Assembly: GCF_000420085.1 (NCBI RefSeq)
Contig: NZ_ATUG01000003.1
Location: forward strand, 558,001 to 622,000
Reading direction: 5' to 3'
Length of the DNA: 64,000 nucleotides
From: Desulfospira joergensenii DSM 10085
GTDB taxonomy: Bacteria; Desulfobacterota; Desulfobacteria; Desulfobacterales; Desulfobacteraceae
This document shows positions 1 through 8,064 of the stretch, piece after piece. Each line of letters begins with the position of its first letter. The first letter of the stretch is position 1. The translations under genes and the position numbers were made by a program. The notes beneath the pieces were generated by a model that was not told where the DNA came from, did not search any database, and worked only from the letters and a program-made list of their open reading frames with translations.

Positions 1-1
1 A

Positions 2-544
2 TTCAAAAAAGGCGTCTGGATAAAAGAGCAGCAGGGAATGCTTACGATGGGTGCCATTGACGGACCGGACAAAGAGGCCATGATCGTCCCGGATGAACTG
101 TGCACCAGGATTTTCGCCTTTGAAGAAGAGATGATGAGTGCCTTATACGGCAGCCATCGTGTTCCTTTCAACCCGGCAATTGTCGATATAGAAAAGTTAT
201 TAGCAAACCTAAAGGCCCGGTTCAAAGAGGTCGAGATGAAAATCTCTTTTTCAAATCCTCAAAACGAAGAGTTTCAAGGAGATTACGAAAAAATTTTCGA
301 TCTTATTGGAACTCTGGTCTTAAGCTCGATATCCCAGGATGCCAAACCCCTGATCTATATCAACGCTTCACTTGTTCAAGGCCATTTATGTATTATTTAC
401 CGGGATTCCGATTCCGTTTCAGACCCGTCCCAACTGACCAAAGAAATGAAATATATCAGAACCGAATTAAAGGGTGAGGCCAGTTATAAGAAAACGAGTG
501 AAGACAGATCCTACTATGACATTATGATACCGTCAAAAACATAA
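2..544 (+). CDS. Partial hypothetical protein (C-terminal part)
   Basis: The reading frame is open back to the left edge of the window, so the first in-frame ATG (position 38) is probably internal and the true start lies outside. About 180 residues are visible, ending at a TAA at 542-544. The visible part is soluble and acidic, with no membrane segment and no motif I can assign. It precedes the membrane coiled-coil gene at 659 by about 110 bp in the same direction, so it may share transcription with it. A signalling or ATPase-like C-terminal domain is possible, but I do not recognise the family. Confidence 0.6.
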   Translation, partial: FKKGVWIKEQQGMLTMGAIDGPDKEAMIVPDELCTRIFAFEEEMMSALYGSHRVPFNPAIVDIEKLLANLKARFKEVEMKISFSNPQNEEFQGDYEKIFDLIGTLVLSSISQDAKPLIYINASLVQGHLCIIYRDSDSVSDPSQLTKEMKYIRTELKGEASYKKTSEDRSYYDIMIPSKT

Positions 545-588
545 GATCCTTTGGTATCCATGGATTTTCACAGGATTTTCTTAATGCC

Positions 589-617
589 TTGAAAATTGAC
601 TTTTTCTAAGATATGGT
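589..617 (+). promoter_or_regulatory. Candidate sigma-70 promoter upstream of the coiled-coil gene
   Basis: TTGAAA (589-594) and TATGGT (612-617) are separated by 17 bp, about 40 bp before the ATG at 659. The match is moderate. The downstream genes could equally be read through from the upstream gene. Confidence 0.3.
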
Positions 618-658
618 CTGCCTGCTTGGATTATTGAATTGAAAAACTTGGGCGGTGC

Positions 659-1813
659 ATGAAATTTTTTCCCTTAAAAACGGTTATAATATGCCTTGTA
701 TTGACCCCGATACTCTATATCGTTACCCTTGACTATACCCGATCATCCCTGGAAAACCGGTATCTGCAATCCGTTCAAAACAGCCTCATTGGAAACTCCC
801 AGCCCCTTTTAAACGGTACTGTTCATATTGAAGAACAGGTAGCCAAGAATATACAGACGTTTTTAAATCAGGACTATCTGGTTCAGCATAAACTCTTAAA
901 ACTTGACATTCTGGTCACCACCTCCCAGGGAAAAATAATCTACCCCACCTATGTGACCCCTGAACTCTTATCCGACGAACTGGGCAAAGATTTTAATCCC
1001 GAAGTCATTGCTAACCAAAATTTTGAAATTCTCAATTCCGGTCTTGAAGTAAAAGTAAAAATCGACCTGAGCCACGGCTCCAAAATCGCCAATGCGCTTT
1101 TGATCCTTTATTCCTCTATTTCTTTTTTCATCTTTTTCATCTTTTACCGGGCCGGAACCCGGAAGGCCGAAAAAAACAGCAGGGATCAGCAGGAACTGAT
1201 CACCAATCTGAAAAAAGAAGAAAAAGTTCATCGAGAAATCGTCAATGATATCAGCAGAGAGCGCCAGGGACTATTTGAGAATATCAAGGCTTTAAACGAA
1301 AAATACCAGGCAGACAAAGAAAAGGCCAAGATCAACGAGGATGAAATGTTCAAGGAGATCGTCTCCCTTGAAGAAAAACTGACTTCATCTGTGGAACTTA
1401 AAAAGCGCAAGGAAAATGAAATAGAGGAACTCAAATCAGCCATAGAGAGATATGAACGAAGAAAAAGCTCTAAAGGCCGGCGGAATGAGTTTGATTTTCT
1501 AACCAAAAGATTTTCAGCTCTCTATAAAAATGTGGATATGAACCGCAAAGCCCTGAGCGGACTTTTGAACCTGACGGAAGATCAGCAGATCAAAGCGGAA
1601 GAAATTATTCTTCAACTGGACAGGGAACCCGAAAAAGTTATCATCAAAAGAAAGGTCTTTTCCGGCAAGAAACACAAAACCGCTTGCCTTGAAGTCTTAT
1701 TCGCCTATAATGGAAGACTCTATTTCAGAAACACCGGGACCCGGACAGAGGTGGTGGTGATCGGAACCAAAAATACCCAAGCCAAGGATATGGAGTTTCT
1801 CCACAGTTTATAA
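659..1813 (+). CDS. Inner-membrane protein with long coiled coil, function unknown
   Basis: The 384-residue protein has an N-terminal membrane segment (about residues 6-24), an extracytoplasmic region of about 115 residues, and a second membrane segment (about 143-162). A long, highly charged Lys/Glu-rich coiled coil follows (about 165-275), then a small C-terminal globular domain. This layout resembles a sensor without a kinase domain or a scaffold protein, but I recognise no named family. It ends 5 bp before the secretion-type ATPase gene, so the two are almost certainly co-transcribed. The coiled coil may link a periplasmic input to the ATPase, which is inference from the neighbourhood only. 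Confidence 0.8.
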   Translation: MKFFPLKTVIICLVLTPILYIVTLDYTRSSLENRYLQSVQNSLIGNSQPLLNGTVHIEEQVAKNIQTFLNQDYLVQHKLLKLDILVTTSQGKIIYPTYVTPELLSDELGKDFNPEVIANQNFEILNSGLEVKVKIDLSHGSKIANALLILYSSISFFIFFIFYRAGTRKAEKNSRDQQELITNLKKEEKVHREIVNDISRERQGLFENIKALNEKYQADKEKAKINEDEMFKEIVSLEEKLTSSVELKKRKENEIEELKSAIERYERRKSSKGRRNEFDFLTKRFSALYKNVDMNRKALSGLLNLTEDQQIKAEEIILQLDREPEKVIIKRKVFSGKKHKTACLEVLFAYNGRLYFRNTGTRTEVVVIGTKNTQAKDMEFLHSL

Positions 1814-1818
1814 GCCAT

Positions 1819-3702
1819 ATGTATACCTCATTTTACAAACTTCATTCAAAACCCTTTCAGATCAGTTCCGATCCGGCATTCATGTGGTTCGGGGAAAAAC
1901 ATAAAGAAGCCCTGGCCACCCTGAAATACGGCATTTTGGACAACAAGGGCTTTCTCCTTTTGACCGGAGACGTGGGAACAGGAAAAACTTCCCTGATCAA
2001 TTCCCTGGTCCAGAGTCTGAATGAAGATATTATCTGTACTACGGTCCCGGATCCCAGCCTGGATAAGATGGACTTTCTTAATTACATCGCTGCTGCCTTC
2101 GGCATGGGCAGGGAATTTCTGGCCAAGGGAACCTTTCTGGCCCACTTCAGGGAATTTCTTCTGGAGGCCAATGAAAAGGGCAAAAAGGTGCTGCTGATCA
2201 TTGACGAGGCCCAGCTCCTGACCCAGGAGATGCTGGAGGAAATCCGCCTGCTGTCCAATATTGAAAAAGCCGATGCCAAGCTGATCAATATTTTTTTCAT
2301 CGGACAGAACGAATTCAATGAAATTCTGAACCGGCCCCAAAACCGGGCGGTCCGGCAGCGCCTGACCCTGAACTACAACCTGGAACCCCTGACCCCGGAT
2401 GAAACCGAGGCCTATATCCGGCACCGGCTGAAAATCGCCGGAACTGAAGAAACTCTATTTGGGCGGTCTGCCGTCCAGGAAGTATTCATGTACTCCGGCG
2501 GATTTCCCAGAAGGATTAACATCCTCTGCGACCATTCTCTGCTGTCAGGATATGTAAAGGAACAGCAAATCATAGATGGGGCCATTGTTAGAGAATGTGC
2601 CAAGGAGCTGAAAATTCCGGCCCATGTTCGAAACAGGGACATCAACGGTTTTTCTCACACGAAACCAAAGCCGATTCGACCGAATCACGTGGGAAAGGCT
2701 GAGCTTGCCCCCCCCTCACCCCATAATCATATGCAGACACCCTCCCAGCCCCTGCAGAAAGCCGCTATCAAAGTGCCCTGGGGATGGATTTTCGCCTTGG
2801 CAATCTGTTTCTTTTCTATCTGGATTTTAATCTTTCCGGGTCACTTCAAACAAGCCGCCACATCAGTTGATCACCATCTCACCCAGCTAAAAGAAAGGGT
2901 GAGTCCCATAATATATAGGCTCCTCAAGCCATATTTGAAGTACTCTGATTTTGAAAAAGATCAAATTTCCTTCCAGAATTTACCACAATCCATCCCTGAT
3001 GCCTCGAAACAAAAACCAGTAACTACTCTTAAAAATCAACCGGAATCCCAAACATCTGAAAAAAAGGAGTCTGGAGGATCGAAAAACCATGTAGAAAAAA
3101 GTATTGAAAATACGTCTCTCAGTCCCGTTCTTTCAAAAAAGTTTTCAAATCCATCCAATAACGAAAATATTCAAATAGAACCCTCTCAAGAAAAGTTAAT
3201 TCATGAAATTGTAAAAATCCCCAAATCGCAATCCCAAGAAGAAGCCATTGTAGGCGATATTGAAAATATCATGCCATTTTTGACTCAAAAATCTGCAAGA
3301 ATCTATGATACTCGCCAAACGGAAAGTGGAGATTCGAATAGCATAGAAAAAAGATTTTTGCCTATGCCCACAGAGAAAATCATTCTCCGGTTTAAATACA
3401 ACACCAATGACTTCACCCCGAAAGGGCTTGAACAACTGGAAAATTTTTCACAGGTCCTATCCATGCACCCTGAAGCCAAAATCATGATTACCGGATACAC
3501 CGACTCACAAGGATATGCCAAGTACAACAAAAAACTATCCGAATTCAGGGCAAATATTGTTAAGAGTTTTCTTTTGGGAAAAGGCATTGGGCAGGATCAA
3601 ATTCAAATCCGGGGTCTAGGCGGAGAGAATCCAATTGAAACCAATACTACGGCTTGGGGAAGAACGATGAATCGCAGGGTCGAGATTGAAGTGCTTGAGT
3701 GA
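1819..3702 (+). CDS. ExeA/GspA-like AAA ATPase fused to C-terminal OmpA domain (PEP-CTERM-locus type)
   Basis: Residues about 1-270 form an ExeA-type AAA ATPase with Walker A GDVGTGKT (50-57) and Walker B VLLIIDEAQ (124-132). This matches the putative secretion ATPase family that accompanies exosortase/EPS loci (TIGR03015, from memory). A single membrane segment follows (about 321-338), then a Ser/Gln/Lys-rich linker of about 180 residues. The last 105 residues are an OmpA-like peptidoglycan-binding domain with GYTDSQG and LSEFRANIV. ATP hydrolysis in the cytoplasm would thus be tied to the cell wall through one polypeptide. Family members usually end after the membrane segment, so the OmpA tail is unusual. 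It probably works in polysaccharide secretion or envelope assembly. The start is chosen 5 bp after the preceding stop; no strong Shine-Dalgarno is seen. Confidence 0.88.
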   Translation: MYTSFYKLHSKPFQISSDPAFMWFGEKHKEALATLKYGILDNKGFLLLTGDVGTGKTSLINSLVQSLNEDIICTTVPDPSLDKMDFLNYIAAAFGMGREFLAKGTFLAHFREFLLEANEKGKKVLLIIDEAQLLTQEMLEEIRLLSNIEKADAKLINIFFIGQNEFNEILNRPQNRAVRQRLTLNYNLEPLTPDETEAYIRHRLKIAGTEETLFGRSAVQEVFMYSGGFPRRINILCDHSLLSGYVKEQQIIDGAIVRECAKELKIPAHVRNRDINGFSHTKPKPIRPNHVGKAELAPPSPHNHMQTPSQPLQKAAIKVPWGWIFALAICFFSIWILIFPGHFKQAATSVDHHLTQLKERVSPIIYRLLKPYLKYSDFEKDQISFQNLPQSIPDASKQKPVTTLKNQPESQTSEKKESGGSKNHVEKSIENTSLSPVLSKKFSNPSNNENIQIEPSQEKLIHEIVKIPKSQSQEEAIVGDIENIMPFLTQKSARIYDTRQTESGDSNSIEKRFLPMPTEKIILRFKYNTNDFTPKGLEQLENFSQVLSMHPEAKIMITGYTDSQGYAKYNKKLSEFRANIVKSFLLGKGIGQDQIQIRGLGGENPIETNTTAWGRTMNRRVEIEVLE

Positions 3703-3717
3703 ACGTAAATCGTTCAC
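3699..3717. terminator. Hairpin at end of the rightward ATPase operon
   Basis: GTGAACG and CGTTCAC form a perfect 7-bp stem with a 5-nt loop, starting at the stop codon of the ATPase gene. There is no clear downstream T-run, so terminator function is weakly supported. It sits in the 85-bp gap between two convergent genes, which is where one is expected. Confidence 0.4.
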
Positions 3718-3787
3718 CTTATCTCTTTACCTCTTACTTTAACTCCACCAATTTTCATCTCTTTGAATAAATTTTTTATTCATGGGC

Positions 3788-6061
3788 TTACCCCTGGTTA
3801 ACTTTGCGCCAGTCAGGCTTAAGTACATCTTCCTCACCCTTTTGATTTTTGGGAAAAGGGTCTGGGTTTTCAGGATCAAATATAAACTCGTCTTCATCTT
3901 CACTGCTCTTTGTGTCTAAATCGGACAATACAACTTTGATCTCTAATTTTTCTTTATTTGAAAGATTGCACCCAAGGGCCGTTTCCAGTTTTCTCTTTGC
4001 CTCTAAAAGCCTTCCCTGCCGATAAAAAATCATTCCCTGATGATATTTTATAATTCCTTTATCAGGGGCCTTTTGTTCGGCATCGGCAAGTATCCACTCG
4101 GCCTGAGAGTAGGCTCGTTTATGAAAGTAAGCCCATCCCAGAGTATCCATGATCCAGGCTTCATTTGGTCGTTTTTCATACGCTTTTCTTGCAAGATCAA
4201 GAGCCTTGTCATATTCAATTCCCTCTTCTATATAAAGCCATGCAAGGTTCCCGGAAAGTTCCGGATCGTCTGGAAATTTATCAATGGCTTGAATTAGAGT
4301 CTTTAAGGCAGAATCAGTTTGATTATTGCGGACATAAAAATCCGCAAGCCGGACCCAGGCCTGCCGAAAAGACGGTTTTGTTTTAATACATTTTTTCAAG
4401 CTTTGTTCTGCCTGTTTTTTATCACCTGAATGTTCATAAACTTGAGCAAGAAGTGTATAAAAATGACCAGGTACATCCTGGTTTTCCATAACTGGTCTAA
4501 GGTATTGTAAAGCCTCTTTTGGTTTTTTTGAATTCATACTGAGCCAGGCGGCAATATGTACAACTCCTTGATTATTGCCTTCTCTATCGATGATTTGATT
4601 GATTTTTTGAACTGCCTGGTTCCCTTTTCCCATATCAAATAAAAGGGAAGCGTACCTGAATAAGACATCTGTCAACTCAGGCTGTTCAGTCAGTAGCAAG
4701 TTATATAATTCAAGTGCCTTGTCATACTTTTTTAATTTTTCAAAAGATTTGGCAATAAAAAAAACAGAAGATAGATTGTTTCCCAGACTCCAGGCCTTGG
4801 AAAGGACAGACACTGCCTGGTCATTTTTGTCCTGTTCCATAAGACAGAGACCTTTAAGGATATACCCCCTCGGATTTAGTGGAGCCAATGAAATACCCCG
4901 ATCAAGATACTGAAAAGCAAGATTGTATTCACGATTACTATAATGAAGCCCTGCCAAGGCAAAAAGGGTTTCCACATGATCAGGATTCAACATCAGGGCT
5001 CTGATCAAACTATTCTCAGCAAGTTTAGTCTGTCCACCAGCTAAATAAGCAATCCCAAGTAAATAGTGCCCGGAAATGAGCCCAATGTTTTTTTCGATGG
5101 CCGATTTCAGACTTGAAACGGCATAAGCCGTTTTCCCTTTGTAAAGCCAATACTTTCCCTTAAGCAAATCATAGTCGGCTTTATAATCTTTTTTATTCTC
5201 AGCGCGTTCCAAATACCTTTCCGCATTTACCATATTCATCTCAGAAAGGTAAAGATTGCCAAGCATCAGTGTAAACCTCGTATCATTTGGATATCGGGTT
5301 TCCAGATCTATCAAAATTTTTTGTGCCTTATTTCTCATTCCTGTTTCTAAAAGAAAACGACAGAGGGTTATTTCTGTTAGTATATTGCCTGGATCTTTTT
5401 TGACAGCTTGGGCCATATAAAACTCTGTTTTATCATAATCCTTAATAAGGAAATAGTAATCTGCCAAAAGCATTGAGTCTTTTGGAGAAAAGGCCTCCTC
5501 TTTTGAGAAGTCTGATATCAATTTTCCTGCTTTTTGTTTTTCCCCTGCCATAGTTAGGCATATCGCTAATTTTATTATAGGCCTAGGATTTTTTGACTCC
5601 ATGATAGCTGCCTTTTCATACATCATAGCGGCCCGTTTAAGATCATTTGACATCATAGACGTGTCACCGGAAAGGATAAAAAATTCTGAATCCTTCCCTT
5701 TAATTTTTTCAAGTTCAAAAAGATTTTTCAGGGTTCCTGTTTTATCGCCCTTGAGCAATAGGATTCGTATCAAATCCTTTCGAATATTTTCAGCTTTTGG
5801 ATTGAATTGCAGAGCTTTTTCGAAGTAATTATTAGCAGAATCAATATTTGAAAGTTTTAGATGAGCGTCACCTATCTTATGAAATATTTCTGAAGTGGGT
5901 TTTTCGGCCGCAGATTTTATCCAATATTGAATTGCAGTCTTATAGTGTTTTTCAGCAAAGGCCCTGTTCCCGTTTTCCTCGTTTGAAACGGATGGCTTTG
6001 AATAACAGCCCGCCATTAAAAAAATAAAAAAGAACAAAAAATAACTGAGTTTTTGTATCAC
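3788..6061 (-). CDS. TPR-repeat lipoprotein (PrsT-like)
   Basis: The 757-residue protein opens with a lipoprotein signal (LMAGC, lipidated Cys about residue 19) and then consists almost entirely of tandem tetratricopeptide repeats up to about residue 700. The last 40 residues are acidic and Pro-rich. The size, lipid anchor and context match the TPR lipoprotein PrsT of PEP-CTERM/EPS loci (TIGR02917, from memory). Such proteins are thought to scaffold polysaccharide export at the outer membrane. The start codon is GTG at 6061 and overlaps the stop of the upstream gene by 4 bp (GTGA), indicating translational coupling. A second protein of the same type is encoded at 8065-10365 on the other strand. 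Confidence 0.85.
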   Translation of the reverse strand: MIQKLSYFLFFFIFLMAGCYSKPSVSNEENGNRAFAEKHYKTAIQYWIKSAAEKPTSEIFHKIGDAHLKLSNIDSANNYFEKALQFNPKAENIRKDLIRILLLKGDKTGTLKNLFELEKIKGKDSEFFILSGDTSMMSNDLKRAAMMYEKAAIMESKNPRPIIKLAICLTMAGEKQKAGKLISDFSKEEAFSPKDSMLLADYYFLIKDYDKTEFYMAQAVKKDPGNILTEITLCRFLLETGMRNKAQKILIDLETRYPNDTRFTLMLGNLYLSEMNMVNAERYLERAENKKDYKADYDLLKGKYWLYKGKTAYAVSSLKSAIEKNIGLISGHYLLGIAYLAGGQTKLAENSLIRALMLNPDHVETLFALAGLHYSNREYNLAFQYLDRGISLAPLNPRGYILKGLCLMEQDKNDQAVSVLSKAWSLGNNLSSVFFIAKSFEKLKKYDKALELYNLLLTEQPELTDVLFRYASLLFDMGKGNQAVQKINQIIDREGNNQGVVHIAAWLSMNSKKPKEALQYLRPVMENQDVPGHFYTLLAQVYEHSGDKKQAEQSLKKCIKTKPSFRQAWVRLADFYVRNNQTDSALKTLIQAIDKFPDDPELSGNLAWLYIEEGIEYDKALDLARKAYEKRPNEAWIMDTLGWAYFHKRAYSQAEWILADAEQKAPDKGIIKYHQGMIFYRQGRLLEAKRKLETALGCNLSNKEKLEIKVVLSDLDTKSSEDEDEFIFDPENPDPFPKNQKGEEDVLKPDWRKVNQG

Positions 6062-6888
6062 TTTTTAATCACCAAAGTAACTATAAGAGAGGCGATAACA
6101 ATTACTCCAGACCAAAGAATGATTTCCAATTTATTCGAATATGCATATCGTGCTATACCAAGTATAAAACTGAATATCCATGGTAGTTCACTGGCATGTG
6201 AATTACCTACACGCTGGGAGGAAGGTTTTCGATATTCATCATCTCCTTCTAACCTATTGGAAACCTGTTCAGAATCAGCGACCGATGCTTCTTTTTTTTT
6301 AAAGTTTTGAAATGCTATTAAAATATCATCCTTTTTGCCACTTTGATTACTACCTATGTCTAAGTAACCGATACTATATAAATTTAGAGCTTCAAGCTTT
6401 TTTTCCAATATTTTTAAGGTATTAAGGTTTTGTATTTTCTCTTGGGCCTGAGGCTTTTTTTTTTCTTCTGTTTCAAAAGACGAGATGTTCAAATGTTTTA
6501 AAGCAAATCGAGTTCTTTTTTTCAAAGCCAGGTACTCTTCAAGAATAGATCTAATTCTCAAGTTAGCTGCAATCTGCCTATCTAAGGATGAAGTTGGATC
6601 GAAGCCCTCTTTAGTTAAAACATTTAACGGGATATCAATATCAATTAAGTCGGCAGCAATAGGTACCTTTCCCTTTGGATATGTTATTAAAAAAGATTCT
6701 CTATTATTGTACTTCGTATTATACGAGAGGACATAATGCTTTGAAATGGTCTCTGAACTACCTTCAGGAATTTCTAACTGATGGGCAGGAGGAGGTTCCT
6801 TTCGAATTGAAAACCAAGAGTAAGAGGTGACCGGAGCCAAGAATGTAAGGCACCCAATTAGAATAATTTTTTTTGTCACACTGATCAT
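6058..6888 (-). CDS. Hypothetical secreted protein with C-terminal membrane anchor
   Basis: The 276-residue protein has an N-terminal signal peptide (about 1-24) and a C-terminal membrane segment (about 253-273) ending in two lysines, so most of it should face the periplasm. The middle contains a predicted helical, Lys/Glu-rich stretch. I recognise no family. It is the first gene of a two-gene leftward operon with the TPR lipoprotein, sharing a 4-bp overlap, and probably works with it at the envelope. The 5' end lies about 130 bp from the decayed IS200 element. No convincing promoter was found in between. Confidence 0.75.
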   Translation of the reverse strand: MISVTKKIILIGCLTFLAPVTSYSWFSIRKEPPPAHQLEIPEGSSETISKHYVLSYNTKYNNRESFLITYPKGKVPIAADLIDIDIPLNVLTKEGFDPTSSLDRQIAANLRIRSILEEYLALKKRTRFALKHLNISSFETEEKKKPQAQEKIQNLNTLKILEKKLEALNLYSIGYLDIGSNQSGKKDDILIAFQNFKKKEASVADSEQVSNRLEGDDEYRKPSSQRVGNSHASELPWIFSFILGIARYAYSNKLEIILWSGVIVIASLIVTLVIKK

Positions 6889-6973
6889 CGGAATCCAGAA
6901 AAATTTGAGTGTTTATAGATAAAACGTTAAGCATCTCGCCAAATGAATACCACCAGTGAATTGGTGGCATCAT

Positions 6974-6996
6974 GCCCCCCCCTTAAAGGTGGGGGC
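6974..6996. repeat. GC-rich stem-loop at the 3' side of the IS200 copy
   Basis: The arms GCCCCC(C)CCTT and AAGG(T)GGGGGC pair with one C/T mismatch and a 1-nt loop. Hairpins of this kind at the right end are recognised by IS200/IS605 TnpA. It could also act as a terminator for transcription entering from either side. Confidence 0.5.
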
Positions 6997-7019
6997 TCGC
7001 ACCAGCCACTTTTTGTTTT

Positions 7020-7447
7020 TTATTTAAAGGGCAAATACATCTGATTCTTATCCTTTTGTTCTTGATTCTTAATATATGTCCGAATCATGCCTCATCCAAA
7101 CCGACAGTGCTGACACAATATCCTCGTGCCCAAAATGTTCTTCCTCGTATCATTCGACTGCTTCTGGTTGCAAAACTCATCACCTCCGAAGCGCTTTTCC
7201 CTTTCAAAAGGCCAATCGTATGGGCGACCGAGTATTTGGGTGGGATCGAAATACGCAGATGAATGTGATCCGGCATCGCATGCCCTTCTAATATCTCAAC
7301 CCCTTTTATACGCGCCCATTTTTTTATCGTATCGACTACTATCTGCCTCTTGACTCCGTATAATTCTTTTCGCCTATACTTCGGTATCCAAACCACATGA
7401 TACTTACAATTCCAAACTGAATGTGCTAATCTATTGAAACGTTCCAC
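7020..7447 (-). pseudogene. tnpA: IS200/IS605 TnpA (Y1 transposase), frameshifted near C-terminus
   Basis: From the GTG at 7447 (preceded by AAGGAGA) a 120-residue frame shows the family signatures: HVVWIPKYRR near the N-terminus, the metal-binding HIHL (HUH motif) and the catalytic tyrosine in ARGYCVSTVG. The frame stops at 7085-7087. Shifting by one base just after GLDEA restores the expected tail (IRTYIKNQEQKDK, then to a TAA at 7020-7022). A 1-bp deletion has therefore removed the last roughly 22 residues. The catalytic residues are upstream of the lesion, so partial activity cannot be excluded, but helix D of the active site is lost. Neighbouring genes on both sides are intact. Confidence 0.8.
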
Positions 7448-7448
7448 T

Positions 7449-7496
7449 GAAATCTCCTTCTATTGAGTAGCTGGCGCTCTCATTGTAGGAGATTTC
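7449..7496 (-). promoter_or_regulatory. Inverted repeat sequestering the tnpA ribosome-binding site
   Basis: GAAATCTCCT (7449-7458) and AGGAGATTTC (7487-7496) are perfect 10-bp inverted repeats about 28 bp apart. Read on the minus strand, the distal arm of the transcript pairs exactly with the AGGAGATTTC that contains the tnpA Shine-Dalgarno, just before the GTG start. IS200 elements are known to repress translation by such a leader stem. The base pairing is visible here; the function is inferred from the family. Confidence 0.65.
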
Positions 7497-7536
7497 TCCC
7501 TTCTTGGCACTAATCTCTGGCAAAACCATTGTTCAT

Positions 7537-7556
7537 ACCACTGGCATGCCAGTGGT
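7537..7556. repeat. Perfect 20-bp palindrome, probable left-end hairpin of the IS200 copy
   Basis: ACCACTGGCATGCCAGTGGT is fully self-complementary. It lies about 90 bp upstream of the tnpA start, the position expected for the left-end imperfect palindrome of IS200/IS605 elements. It could instead be a regulator-binding site. Confidence 0.5.
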
Positions 7557-7703
7557 TTATTCCGTTGAATTTGACTGTTGTGCTCAAGAACCGATATCAT
7601 AAAACGAAAGAAACTGTCCACTCATTTATCCCTTTAACTCAACTTTCGAGATTCCTTCAGCCCAGAACACAATAAGATCAAATAATAAGGGCTCAAATGA
7701 GAC

Positions 7704-7905
7704 TGAATCGCCCCTCGTTTTTTAGACACTTCTACGCTATAGAAAGTGACTTAAGGATGGGCTTATGAGCGAAAAACGGTATACAGAAGAATTCAAAAAA
7801 GAAACGATCAAACAAATCAGAAGAGGATAGGTCATCTATTCGCTTGAAGGCAAGGGGATTCAACTATCTCTGATAGGAACATTAAAAAATCACTGTTGTT
7901 TCTAT
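7704..7905 (+). pseudogene. IS3-family relic: left end and start of orfA
   Basis: TGAATCGCCCC at 7704, followed by GTTTTTTAGACACTTC, resembles the left terminal repeat of IS3/IS150-group elements. An ATG at 7765 then opens a frame reading MSEKRYTEEFKKETIKQIRRG before a TAG at 7828, which is the typical beginning of OrfA (helix-turn-helix DNA-binding protein). In a neighbouring frame the similarity seems to continue weakly (GDSTIS then IKK, compare the usual G-STxSLY-WIKK). I infer stops and frameshifts in a degraded copy. No OrfB and no right end are visible, so only the left tip of the element remains. Confidence 0.55.
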
Positions 7906-7948
7906 CCTCAAAAGACTGTATAAACATATTTCAAATATTGATTTTTCA

Positions 7949-7977
7949 TTGACAATCATTAATATCACATAATATTT
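7949..7977 (+). promoter_or_regulatory. Candidate sigma-70 promoter for the TPR lipoprotein gene
   Basis: TTGACA (7949-7954) is a perfect -35 hexamer. AT-rich -10 candidates follow at 15-17 bp spacing (TAATAT at 7970, ATATTT at 7972). It lies about 90 bp upstream of the ATG at 8065 and downstream of the IS relics, so the gene need not depend on the insertion sequences. Confidence 0.45.
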
Positions 7978-8064
7978 AGAAGATTAGCTTCTGCGTACAT
8001 AGTAAGAAATCTAAATAAAAGTCGCCGTTTGGATTTGGATACTTTAAAAACTCGGAGATAGTGT

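Larger units (their letters stand above)
6949..7556 (-). mobile_element. Decayed IS200/IS605-family element (approximate limits)
   Basis: A Y1 transposase gene is flanked by hairpins of the kind that mark ends of this family. On the 3' side are a CCACCA/TGGTGG stem (6949-6966) and a GC-rich stem-loop (6974-6996). On the 5' side is the perfect 20-bp palindrome at 7537-7556. These elements have no terminal inverted repeats or target duplications, so the exact ends cannot be read from one copy and the limits given are approximate. The transposase is frameshifted, so the copy is probably immobile on its own. Confidence 0.55.
7448..8064. other. 617-bp intergenic region between tnpA and the rightward TPR lipoprotein gene
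   Basis: From left to right it holds the tnpA leader inverted repeat, the 20-bp palindrome, about 145 bp without any recognisable feature (7557-7703), an IS3-type end with the start of orfA (7704-7905), and a candidate sigma-70 promoter (7949-7977). No other gene was found. Confidence 0.6.

Noticed and set aside
968-2424. Long antisense frames opposite the coiled-coil and ATPase genes
   Set aside because: They mirror strongly coding genes with clear motifs, show no recognisable domains and have no start signals.
6889-7019. Sigma-54 promoter for the leftward TPR operon
   Set aside because: TGGCGAGATGCTT on the minus strand has the wrong GG-to-GC spacing; no valid -24/-12 site was found.
7085-7087. 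TGA in tnpA as a second selenocysteine candidate
   Set aside because: The expected downstream protein sequence is in a different phase, so a 1-bp deletion explains the stop; recoding would not restore the family sequence.
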